Assembly: GCF_000308375.1 (NCBI RefSeq)
Contig: NZ_BAFQ01000102.1
Span: forward strand, 1 to 58,586
DNA length: 58,586 bases
Source of the DNA: Nocardia aobensis NBRC 100429
GTDB taxonomy: Bacteria; Actinomycetota; Actinomycetes; Mycobacteriales; Mycobacteriaceae
Direction of reading: 5' to 3'
Position 1 is the stretch's first letter, and each line of letters opens with the position of its first letter. A program made the position numbers and the translations under genes. Positions 30,008-40,537 of this stretch are shown here, piece after piece. The notes below the pieces were generated by a model. The model was not told where the DNA came from, ran no database searches, and saw only the letters and a list, made by a program, of their open reading frames with translations.

Positions 30008-30510
30008 CGCATCGATTGCGGCCGCAGCCGCACGACCACCGTGCCGCGGCCGATCGCGGCGCGCAGTTGTTCCCGGTCGACATTGCCGTCGGCGTCGAGG
30101 CCGATGCCGGCGAAGCGGCCGTGCGTCGGGTTCTGGGTGAGGATGACGCGGTAGGGCTCGGCGATCTCGTCTTCGCCGGAGATCACCTCCCAGTCCGCGA
30201 GCCGCTCCCGGCCGCGCCAGGTGATCCGCACCGGTTCGCCCGGCCGCAGATTGCGCCGCCAGCCCGCCGCCGTGCCGACCAGCAGCGCGCCGTCGGATTC
30301 GGCATAGCCGACCGGATTCGCGTAGACACGGCCGGTTTTGCGGCCGACCACGGTGACGATCATCAATTTCGCGCTGAGCAGGCGATGCAGGGGCGACCGC
30401 AGCAGCGCGCGCATGGCGGCGTCGACCGCCGTCTGCATGCGCAACCGGCCGCGGCCCGCCGACTCGGCGGCCGGGGTGCCGGCGGAGGGAGGTGTGCTGG
30501 AAGTGGACAT
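30004..30510 (-). CDS. Deazaflavin (F420)-dependent nitroreductase-family protein (Ddn-like)
   Basis: The 168-residue protein starts at ATG 30510. After an Ala/Ser-rich leader of about 30 residues comes the split-barrel fold of the F420H2-dependent quinone/nitroreductase group that includes Ddn. The family motif VGRKTGRVYANPVGYAESDG is followed by GTAAGWRRNLRPGEPVRITWRGRE, a region that contacts F420 phosphate and the deazaflavin. Physiological substrates are likely menaquinone-type quinones or fatty-acid peroxides. The gene is divergent from a TetR gene with a palindrome between them, so it is probably the target of that regulator. Confidence 0.9.
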   Translation of the reverse strand: MSTSSTPPSAGTPAAESAGRGRLRMQTAVDAAMRALLRSPLHRLLSAKLMIVTVVGRKTGRVYANPVGYAESDGALLVGTAAGWRRNLRPGEPVRITWRGRERLADWEVISGEDEIAEPYRVILTQNPTHGRFAGIGLDADGNVDREQLRAAIGRGTVVVRLRPQSMR

Positions 30511-30528
30511 GACGACAGCTCCGATCAA

Positions 30529-30555
30529 TATTTTCGAGTGCCTACTCAGAAAATA
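30529..30555. promoter_or_regulatory. Imperfect 27-bp palindrome between reductase and TetR genes
   Basis: The left arm TATTTTCGAGT (30529-30539) and right arm ACTCAGAAAATA (30544-30555) are complementary except for one bulged base, around GCCT. It is AT-rich in a very GC-rich setting and sits 19 bases before the reductase start and 49 bases before the regulator start. This is the expected operator of a divergently arranged TetR repressor. Confidence 0.65.
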
Positions 30556-30603
30556 CGACGGGTTGCGGCATACTGCAAGAGCACGTCCGATCGGAAGGAA
30601 GAT

Positions 30604-31254
30604 GTGGTGCCCCGCCAGCACACCGAGCCCACCGAACCACCCGCACGCACCCGAGGGCGGCCGCGCAGCGGGGTGCGGGAGGCCGTGATCGCGGCCGCAC
30701 AGGAAGTCCTCACGAACTCCGGGGTCGCGCGGCTCACCACCAAGGAGATCGCCACTCGCGCCGGGGTCGCCGAATCGAGCATCTTCTACCACTTCGGCGA
30801 TCGCACCGGTCTGCTCCAAGCGGTGATCCAGCATCACCTGCGGCCGCTGAAGGATATGCTCGCCGATCCCGCACATTCGGTGGACGAGGCCGAATCGCCC
30901 GATCTGCGAACCGATCTCGTGCGCCTGGTGACCGTGCTGGAGGACTTCTTCCGCGCCGCGCTCCCCGTCATCGCGGCGATCGAATCCGATGCCGAATTGC
31001 GCGCGGTCTACTCCGAACGCAGCCGCGACTTCGATCTGGGCCCGCATCGCGCCCTGGATGTGGTGATCGGACACCTCTCGGCCCGCCACCGCATCGTCGC
31101 CGAACCACGCACCGCGGCCCTGCTGGTGGTGGGCGCGGCACATCAGCGGGCACTCCAGTCGCGAATGAGCCCGCCGGAGGCACGCGCCGCACTCCCCTCC
31201 CCGGAGGCGATCGCCGACACTGCCCTGCCCCTGTTCCGCGTCGAGGAGAACTGA
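30604..31254 (+). CDS. TetR-family regulator, divergent from the Ddn-like gene
   Basis: The 216-residue regulator starts at GTG 30604 (30607 also possible) behind GGAAGGAAG. The N-terminus contains an AT-hook-like RTRGRPRSGVR, then the TetR DNA-binding domain: VIAAAQEVLTNSGVARLTTKEIATRAGVAESSIFYHFGDR. The C-terminal domain is larger than in the other TetR protein and has charged helices DFFRAALPVIAAIESDAELR and SRDFDLGPHRALDVVIGHL. Together with the palindrome at 30529 the layout suggests it represses itself and the reductase gene. Confidence 0.93.
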   Translation: MVPRQHTEPTEPPARTRGRPRSGVREAVIAAAQEVLTNSGVARLTTKEIATRAGVAESSIFYHFGDRTGLLQAVIQHHLRPLKDMLADPAHSVDEAESPDLRTDLVRLVTVLEDFFRAALPVIAAIESDAELRAVYSERSRDFDLGPHRALDVVIGHLSARHRIVAEPRTAALLVVGAAHQRALQSRMSPPEARAALPSPEAIADTALPLFRVEEN

Positions 31255-31263
31255 TCGGGACCG

Positions 31264-31527
31264 TCAGGCCGAGGCGCTGAGGCGTGCGGACTGCCAGACC
31301 TCGGCCAACTCCTGCAACGGAATTCCCAGCGCACCGGAGAGTCCGACGACGGTGCCGAACGCCGGGCTGGGCAGCCGGCCGGATTCGATCTTGCGCAGTG
31401 TCTCCGGCGAGATGCCGGCCGCCCGGGCGATCTCCGCGGGGTCTCTATCGCCTCGGGCCGCACGCAGATGCGCACCCAGGCGGCGACCGGCCTCCACCTG
31501 GGCCGGGGTCAGCGGAAGTCGAACCAT
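31264..31527 (-). CDS. XRE-family helix-turn-helix regulator
   Basis: This 87-residue single-domain protein has the Cro/C1-type fold: LGAHLRAARGDRDPAEIARAAGISPETLRKIESGRL, with recognition helix at SPETLRKIE. There is no extra effector domain. It is convergent with the TetR gene (9 bases apart) and divergent from the methionine aminopeptidase gene. Two palindromes of the GGTAT-n4-ATACC type fill the intergenic region, so it most likely controls that gene and itself. Confidence 0.92.
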   Translation of the reverse strand: MVRLPLTPAQVEAGRRLGAHLRAARGDRDPAEIARAAGISPETLRKIESGRLPSPAFGTVVGLSGALGIPLQELAEVWQSARLSASA

Positions 31528-31544
31528 GCCCTCAGCATAGAGCT

Positions 31545-31587
31545 GGTATTCAAATACCGCTACGGTTAGAGTCGGTATATAAATACC
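31545..31587. promoter_or_regulatory. Twin operator palindromes GGTAT-n4-ATACC
   Basis: GGTATTCAAATACC (31545-31558) and GGTATATAAATACC (31574-31587, extended TCGGTAT-n4-ATACCGA) have centres 29 bases apart, close to three helical turns. They lie between the divergent XRE and methionine aminopeptidase genes, one near each start. The TATATAAAT core of the second is also the only AT-rich promoter-like sequence for the aminopeptidase gene. Cooperative binding by the XRE protein is likely. Confidence 0.8.
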
Positions 31588-31604
31588 GATTCCAGGGAGG
31601 TTTC

Positions 31605-32372
31605 ATGGTCGAACTGAAGACAGCCGCCGAGATCGAGCGGATGGGCGTGGCCGGACGCTTCGTCGCCCAGGTGCTCGCGGAGCTGCGGGAGAAAGCCGAG
31701 GTCGGGGTGAACCTGCTCGATCTGGAAAAGCATGTGCGGCAGCGCATCCGGGAACGTGGAGCGGTGTCGTGCTACTGGGACTACGCGCCCTCGTTCGGGC
31801 GCGGCCCGTTCCGCAACACCGTCTGCCTGTCGGTCAACGACGCGGTCCTGCACGGCCTGCCCTACGACTACCGGCTGCGCGACGGTGATGTGCTGACCAT
31901 GGATCTGGCGGTCTCGGTCGACGGCTGGGTCGCCGACGCCGCGGTCAGCACCATCGTCGGCACCGCCGATCCCGAGGACGCCCGGCTGGTCACCGCCACC
32001 GAGGAGGCGTTGGCCGCCGCCGTCGAGGTCGCGCGGCCGGGTGGGCGGCTCGGCGACATCTCCGCGGCCATCGCGGCGGTCGCGCGGCGGTACGGCTACC
32101 CCGTCAACACCGAATTCGGCGGTCACGGGCTCGGCCGCACCATGCACGAGGATCCGCACATCCCCAACGCCGGACGCGCCGGGCGCGGCATGCGGCTCGT
32201 TCCCGGCCTGACCATCGCGATCGAACCCTGGTTCGCCCGCACCACCGACCGCATCATCACCGATCCGGACGGGTGGACGATCCGCTCCGCCGACGGCTCG
32301 CGCACCGCACATTCCGAACATACGGTCGCCATCACCGACGAGGGCCCTCGAATCCTCACGCACACGGCATGA
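31605..32372 (+). CDS. map: Type I methionine aminopeptidase (second copy type)
   Basis: The 255-residue enzyme starts at ATG 31605 behind AGGGAGG. It has the pita-bread fold and the five metal ligands of methionine aminopeptidase: Asp in LTMDLAVSVDG, Asp in WVADAAV, His in FGGHGLGRTMHEDP, Glu in AIEPWF and Glu in HSEHTVAI. The substrate-pocket His of NDAVLHGLP is present. It lacks the N-terminal SH3-binding extension of type Ic enzymes. Control by an adjacent XRE repressor is unusual for a housekeeping enzyme, so this is probably an additional, conditionally expressed copy. Confidence 0.93.
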   Translation: MVELKTAAEIERMGVAGRFVAQVLAELREKAEVGVNLLDLEKHVRQRIRERGAVSCYWDYAPSFGRGPFRNTVCLSVNDAVLHGLPYDYRLRDGDVLTMDLAVSVDGWVADAAVSTIVGTADPEDARLVTATEEALAAAVEVARPGGRLGDISAAIAAVARRYGYPVNTEFGGHGLGRTMHEDPHIPNAGRAGRGMRLVPGLTIAIEPWFARTTDRIITDPDGWTIRSADGSRTAHSEHTVAITDEGPRILTHTA

Positions 32373-32485
32373 TTCACATCGGTCTTCCGACCGATCGGGC
32401 AGTGTCGTTCGGAGCTCGATCGGGGAGCCCTCCGTGGTGGCGCTGCGCTGCCGCCTCCGGGCTCGACCGATTAGGCTCGGCAGTC

Positions 32486-32872
32486 GTGGACAATCCTTTC
32501 GGGCCCGCGGGTACCGCGAACTACGTTCTGCTCACCACCTACAAGAAGGACGGCACGCCGGTCGCGACCCCGGTGTGGGCGGCGCTCGACGATGCCAAGT
32601 TGTACGTCTGGACCGAGACCGCCGCGTGGAAGGTCAAGCGGGTGCGGCGCAATCCGGACGTCACCCTGCAGCCGTGCAGCGTATCCGGCAAGCCGCACGG
32701 AGAGATCGTGCGCGGCACCGCCCGCGTGCTCGACGAGCAGGACAGCGACCGGACCCGGCAGCTGATCAAGCGCAAGTACTCGCTCATGGGCTGGCTGATC
32801 GTCACCGGCAGCGTGCTGCGGCGCGGCCGCAAGGGCACGATCGGCATCGAAATCACCGCTGCCCCGGCCTGA
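32486..32872 (+). CDS. PPOX-class F420-dependent protein
   Basis: The 128-residue split-barrel protein starts at GTG 32486. Its YVLLTTYKKDGTPVATPVWAA, TETAAWKVKRVRRNPDVTLQPC and KGTIGIEITA stretches are typical of the F420-binding branch of the PPOX/FDOR-B group, which reduce biliverdin, aflatoxin-like lactones or unknown substrates. It lies tail to tail with a close paralogue (32884-33273), only 11 bases between the stop codons. The GTG was preferred to a longer upstream frame because family members begin within ten residues of YVLLTT. Confidence 0.9.
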   Translation: MDNPFGPAGTANYVLLTTYKKDGTPVATPVWAALDDAKLYVWTETAAWKVKRVRRNPDVTLQPCSVSGKPHGEIVRGTARVLDEQDSDRTRQLIKRKYSLMGWLIVTGSVLRRGRKGTIGIEITAAPA

Positions 32873-32883
32873 TTCGGCGACGA

Positions 32884-33273
32884 TTACTCCCCCGCCGGTT
32901 CGGCGGTGATCGCCAGCCCGACCGAGCGATCCTTCCCGAAGATCAGCTTGTGCCCGCGGATCAGCACCGTGCCGATCACGCCGTATTTGTGGGCCACGAG
33001 ATCGCGGACCCGTTCGGTCCCGTCCGCATCGAGGATGCGCGCCGTGCCGGCGCTCACCGGCGATCCGGATGTGCGGCCGCGGGCGTCGCAGGCCTGGACC
33101 GTCACCGCGGCATTGCGGCGCAGCCGTTTCACCTTCCAGGTCTTCGGATTGGTCCAGACCACCAGCCGGTCGCCGTCGGGAGCCACCCAGACCGGGGCCC
33201 CGACCGGCGTGCCGTCCTTCTTGTAGGTGGTGAGCAGGACGTACTTCTGCTGTGCGAGTTCGTTCCAGGTCAT
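32884..33273 (-). CDS. PPOX-class F420-dependent protein (paralogue)
   Basis: This 129-residue protein starts at ATG 33273 (MTWNELAQQ). It shares YVLLTTYKKDGTPV, PVW, and the TWKVKRLRRNAAVTVQAC segment with its convergent neighbour, so the two arose by inverted duplication or have been kept as a pair. Differences cluster in the C-terminal half (HKYGVIGTVLIRGHKLIFGKDRSV), the side that contacts substrate in this fold. It lies next to cobN, matching M. tuberculosis, where the PPOX-like Rv2061c neighbours cobN (Rv2062c). Confidence 0.9.
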   Translation of the reverse strand: MTWNELAQQKYVLLTTYKKDGTPVGAPVWVAPDGDRLVVWTNPKTWKVKRLRRNAAVTVQACDARGRTSGSPVSAGTARILDADGTERVRDLVAHKYGVIGTVLIRGHKLIFGKDRSVGLAITAEPAGE

Positions 33274-33367
33274 ATCCCCACGGTAGGGCCGAACTCGCGC
33301 CTCGCACATCCGCCGCGCGGCGCAGGATCCGGTGCGCCCGCCGACGTAGCGGCCGCACCGGGTCGCG

Positions 33368-36991
<3,624 letters not shown>

Positions 36992-37019
36992 GGTTCTCCT
37001 CGGGTGACGCGCCCATGAT

Positions 37020-37135
37020 GGATACGGCCGCCCGCCCGGAGGGTCTGACTGTCACAGTGGCGCGACCGCACCGGAATTGCACCGGTTTTCCTCGTATCGG
37101 CGAGCCTCCGGATGCTATCGCACTGCTGTGACAGG
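37020..37135 (-). ncRNA. Cobalamin riboswitch in the cobN leader
   Basis: Read on the reverse strand, the leader contains GAGGAAAACCGG, the core ACCGGTGCAATTCCGGT (37086-37070) with its hairpin arms, then GCGGTCGCGCCACTGTGACAG, which matches the B12-box region around the conserved CACTG/CAACTG. A GC-rich stem (CCCTCCGGGCGGGCGG) follows some 30 bases before the cobN start and can act as the expression platform. Boundaries are approximate. Coenzyme B12 binding would be expected to shut cobN expression. The forward gene at 37173 starts beyond the riboswitch, so both promoters are packed in under 50 bases. Confidence 0.9.
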
Positions 37136-37172
37136 TATTTTCCGATCCAACTCCGCGGCGTACGCTGTGAAT

Positions 37173-37490
37173 ATGCCGAACACACCGGGATGGAGCAGGC
37201 GGAACCGCTTTGCCGCCTGGTCGGGAATTACATGCATGATGATTGCTGTTGCATTGCTAGCAATGGCTCTGGCCGCTGCAGCGGGCGGCCACGGCGGGCT
37301 GTTGCTCGTCGCCGCCGGCGCCTGCGCGGCGGTCGCGATCTTCGGGCTGCTGGTCTTCGAGTCCACTGTCCGCCGCGACCATCTCGAGCGCCACGACAAC
37401 CCACACCTGTTGTCGGACAGTTACGTCGACGATCAGCTGTGGAAGGCCGTGATCAGCGCCCGCGACAGGGATACTCCGAAGGACCGGTGA
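37173..37490 (+). CDS. Small two-helix membrane protein
   Basis: This 105-residue protein starts at ATG 37173. A basic N-terminus (WSRRNRFAAWSG) leads into two closely spaced hydrophobic helices (ITCMMIAVALLAMALAAAAG and LLLVAAGACAAVAIFGLLVF), then a charged C-terminal tail (STVRRDHLERHDN...). It has the same layout and N-terminal motif as the next gene, starting 5 bases after its stop. I do not recognise a family. It sits between the cobN riboswitch and cobG and could be co-transcribed with the cob genes. Confidence 0.75.
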   Translation: MPNTPGWSRRNRFAAWSGITCMMIAVALLAMALAAAAGGHGGLLLVAAGACAAVAIFGLLVFESTVRRDHLERHDNPHLLSDSYVDDQLWKAVISARDRDTPKDR

Positions 37491-37494
37491 TCCC

Positions 37495-37824
37495 ATGCCC
37501 GCCACCCCGCCTTGGGTGCGGCGCAACCGTATGGTCGCCTGGACCAGCTACTTCTGCGTTCTGATCGGCTTCGGCACCCTGGCGATGGGGCTGACCGCCG
37601 CCGGCAGCGGACATCTCGGCTGGGCCCTCGTCGCGGGTGCTGTCTGCGCGGGCGCCTTCGTCGGCGGTATCAGCCTGTTCGGCGCGACCGCCTATTACGA
37701 CCGGACCACCCACCACACCGGCCCGAGCCTCCTGTGGGATTCCTCCTGGCCGGGCGTCACACTCGAACCGTCCCACGCGCCGCACGCCGCGCGTCACCGG
37801 CTGCGCCTGCGCCGCGGTCATTGA
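37495..37824 (+). CDS. Small two-helix membrane protein, paralogue of preceding gene
   Basis: This 109-residue protein starts at ATG 37495. N-terminus PPWVRRNRMVAWTSY matches GWSRRNRFAAWSG of the preceding gene; both have a helix ending in GSGHLGWALVAGA / GGHGGLLLVAAGA and a second helix before a Tyr/His-rich hydrophilic tail (YYDRTTHHTGPS). The pair is a tandem duplication. Function is unknown; a His-rich tail could bind metal, but this is only a possibility. Confidence 0.75.
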   Translation: MPATPPWVRRNRMVAWTSYFCVLIGFGTLAMGLTAAGSGHLGWALVAGAVCAGAFVGGISLFGATAYYDRTTHHTGPSLLWDSSWPGVTLEPSHAPHAARHRLRLRRGH

Positions 37825-37888
37825 CCAGCCCGGCCTCGGACGCACCGGCCGCATCCCGGGCAGGCCCGGCTCGTAGGCTGGGACCATC

Positions 37889-39082
37889 ATGACGCGCTCC
37901 GCTCCCGACTCCTGCCCCGGTGTCCTGCGCCTGCATCAGGCCGCCGACGGTCCGCTGGCCCGGATCCGGCTGCCCGGCGGCGCGATCACCCCCGACCAAC
38001 TGCGCGCGCTGGCCGCGGCGGCCGACGAGCTCGGTAACGGCAGCATCGAACTGACCTCGCGCGGCAATGTGCAGTTGCGGCAGATGCACGACGCCGCAGC
38101 ACTGGCCGAGCGCCTCGAGCACGCCGATCTGCTGCCGGCACCCACCCACGAACGGGTGCGCAACATCGTGGCCTCGCCGCTGTCGGGCCGGTCGGGCGGC
38201 TGGAGCGATGTGCATCCGCTGGCCGCGCAACTCGACGCGGGGCTGCGGGCGGCCCCGCAATTGGCCGCACTACCCGGGCGCGTGCTGTTCACCCTCGACG
38301 ACGGCCGCGGCGACATCAGTGGCCTCGGCGGCGATATCGGCGTCCACGCCACCGATGAGGCCGAGTTCGCGCTGGTTCTGGCCGGGCGCGATTCGGGCGC
38401 GCGCATCGGCGCGGACCGGGCGGTGGACACGATGCTGGCGGCCGCACACAGCTTCCAGCGGGTGCGCGGCGAACAGTGGCGGCTGCGCGAGGTTGCCGAC
38501 GGCCCGGCTCGGATCCTGGCCGAACTGGCTCTGGACCCGATTGCCGAACCGATGGATTTCGTTGCCCGCCACGATATTCCGATCGGCTGGCTCACCCAGG
38601 CCGACGACCGGGTCGCGCTCGGGGCGGCGGTGCCCCTCGGCGCGCTCCCGGCCCGGACCGCGGAATTCGTCGCGGCGGTGGAACATCCGGTTCTGATCAC
38701 CCCCTGGCGCAGTCTGGTCGTGGCCGATATGGACGAGTGGACCGCCGAGCAGGTGGTTCGGGTGCTGGCACCGATGGGCCTGATCTTCGACGCGAACTCG
38801 CCGTGGCTGGCGGTGACCGCGTGCGCCGGGCGGCCGGGCTGCGCGAAATCACTCACCGACGTGCGAGCCGATGCGGCCGACGCCGTCGCCACCGGCCGGG
38901 TGCTGCCGGTCGGCGCCCCGGCCCCGGATCTGTCCGGCGTCGCGGCCGATCAGGTGGTCGTCGCCGGGCGACAGCACTGGTCCGGGTGCGATCGGCAATG
39001 CGGGCGGCCGGCCGGGCCGGTGACCGAGGTGGTCGCCGAAGCCGGCGGTTATCGCATCACCGGGCCCCGCGCGGATCGCTGA
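37889..39082 (+). CDS. cobG: Precorrin-3B synthase CobG
   Basis: The 397-residue enzyme starts at ATG 37889. It is a siroheme/Fe-S monooxygenase of the nitrite/sulfite reductase family that hydroxylates precorrin-3A at C20, an oxygen-dependent step. The N-terminal ferredoxin-like half has GNGSIELTSRGNVQLRQM, the siroheme-binding pattern. The 4Fe-4S/siroheme Cys set is visible near the C-terminus: TACAGRPGCAKS and CDRQCGRP. It opens the forward cob gene run (cobG, cobH, cobIJ, cobK). Confidence 0.95.
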   Translation: MTRSAPDSCPGVLRLHQAADGPLARIRLPGGAITPDQLRALAAAADELGNGSIELTSRGNVQLRQMHDAAALAERLEHADLLPAPTHERVRNIVASPLSGRSGGWSDVHPLAAQLDAGLRAAPQLAALPGRVLFTLDDGRGDISGLGGDIGVHATDEAEFALVLAGRDSGARIGADRAVDTMLAAAHSFQRVRGEQWRLREVADGPARILAELALDPIAEPMDFVARHDIPIGWLTQADDRVALGAAVPLGALPARTAEFVAAVEHPVLITPWRSLVVADMDEWTAEQVVRVLAPMGLIFDANSPWLAVTACAGRPGCAKSLTDVRADAADAVATGRVLPVGAPAPDLSGVAADQVVVAGRQHWSGCDRQCGRPAGPVTEVVAEAGGYRITGPRADR

Positions 39083-39238
39083 GACTCACACCGCCGCGAC
39101 TGTCGTCCGCGCACCCGCCCGGCCACGACCACCCGCAGCCCGGCCTCCCCGGCCGACGGTGCGATCATCGGGACGAACTCCCTCCGATTCGCGGTGACTC
39201 GCTATACCTCGTCCCTGGAGTTCGCGCACACTGAATCG

Positions 39239-39808
39239 ATGGACCCGTCCGCCCCACAGCCGTCCACCGCCGCCCTGCTCTCCGATGCGCAGATCGAGGA
39301 GCTTTCGCTCGCCCAGCGGCTCGAATTGGTCGCGCGCCTGCGGCCGGACCGGGTACGGCCGAATCCCCGCCGGGTGCGCGTGGCGCGCGGGCTGCGGTTG
39401 TCGCTGATGGTCGGCGGCTCGGTCGCGATGATCCCGTGGCTGGTCTATCTCGGACTCACGCTGCCGCCGGAGTACAACGCGAACAACTGGTCCCTCGTGT
39501 GGATCGGATTCGACATTCTGCTGGTGGTCATGATGACGACCACCGCCTATCTCGGCTGGCGGCGTCGGGCACTGCTCATCCTGCCCGCCTTCGGCACCGG
39601 GGTGCTGCTGCTCGCCGACGCCTGGTTCGACACGACGACCGCCGGACCCGACGACATCCGGGTGTCGATCGCGACGGCCGCGCTCGCCGAAGTCCCGCTC
39701 GCGGTGCTACTGCTCACCGGGGCGCTGGCCCTGTTCCGCTACCTCGTCTTCGCCAATCCCCTGCACGATCCGGCCCAATCGCCGTGGCGGGCCCGGCTGC
39801 CGTTCTGA
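39239..39808 (+). CDS. Conserved four-helix membrane protein
   Basis: The 189-residue protein starts at ATG 39239 (MDPSAPQ). A cytoplasmic N-terminus of about 60 residues with ALLSDAQIEELSLAQRLELVARLRPDR is followed by four hydrophobic segments: LSLMVGGSVAMIPWLVYLG, SLVWIGFDILLVVMMTTTAYLG, ALLILPAFGTGVLLLADAW and EVPLAVLLLTGALALFRYLV. The pairs WFDTTTAGPDD and NPLHDPAQSPW look conserved. Its place between cobG and cobH suggests chance co-location rather than a corrin role; no family name is offered. Confidence 0.7.
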   Translation: MDPSAPQPSTAALLSDAQIEELSLAQRLELVARLRPDRVRPNPRRVRVARGLRLSLMVGGSVAMIPWLVYLGLTLPPEYNANNWSLVWIGFDILLVVMMTTTAYLGWRRRALLILPAFGTGVLLLADAWFDTTTAGPDDIRVSIATAALAEVPLAVLLLTGALALFRYLVFANPLHDPAQSPWRARLPF

Positions 39809-39901
39809 GGTCGCGGGCCGCGCGCCCGAGGTTGCGGACCCGGCGGTGCCTCGCCCACGCTGCCGCTCGGGGCCCGGATTCCCACCGCTAGGGTGATGCC
39901 C

Positions 39902-40537
39902 ATGTCCGATGTGCGTACCAGCTACCTCACCGACGGGGCCGAGATCTATCGGCGCTCGTTCGCGACGATCCGGGCCGAAGCCGATCTGGCGCCGTTCCCG
40001 GCCGATGTCGCGCAGGTGGTGGTGCGCATGATCCACGCGTGCGGACAGGTCGATCTGACCACCGATATCTCCCACACCCCGCAGGTCGTGGCGGCGGCCC
40101 GCACCGCCCTGCGCGCCGGCGCGCCGATCCTGTGCGACGCCACCATGGTCGCCTCCGGCGTCACCCGCAAACGACTGCCCGCCGACAACGACGTGCTGTG
40201 CCTGCTCGCCGATCCGCGCGTACCGCAGCTCGCACAGCAAATGGGCAATACGAGATCGGCTGCGGCACTGGAACTGTGGCGCGATCGGCTCGACGGCGCC
40301 GTGGTCGCGATCGGCAATGCCCCGACCGCGCTGTTCCATCTGCTGGACATGCTCGACGCGGGCGCGCCCCGCCCGGCCGCGGTGCTGGGAATCCCGGTGG
40401 GCTTCGTCGGCGCCGCCGAATCCAAACAGGCGCTGGCCGAATACGGCGGCGTCGAATACCTCACCGTGCACGGCCGGCGCGGCGGCAGCGCCATCACCGC
40501 CGCCGCCCTCAACGCGATCGCGAGTGAGCAGGAATGA
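39902..40537 (+). CDS. cobH: Precorrin-8X methylmutase CobH
   Basis: The 211-residue enzyme moves the C11 methyl to C12, forming hydrogenobyrinic acid. The active-site His lies in [13 protein letters not shown], early in the protein. [21 protein letters not shown] and [19 protein letters not shown] are classic CobH/CbiC segments, and [16 protein letters not shown] closes the site. I chose ATG 39902 ([12 protein letters not shown]); ATG 39896 and GTG 39893 in the same frame would add two or three residues. The stop overlaps the next start (ATGA). Confidence 0.95.
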   Translation: MSDVRTSYLTDGAEIYRRSFATIRAEADLAPFPADVAQVVVRMIHACGQVDLTTDISHTPQVVAAARTALRAGAPILCDATMVASGVTRKRLPADNDVLCLLADPRVPQLAQQMGNTRSAAALELWRDRLDGAVVAIGNAPTALFHLLDMLDAGAPRPAAVLGIPVGFVGAAESKQALAEYGGVEYLTVHGRRGGSAITAAALNAIASEQE

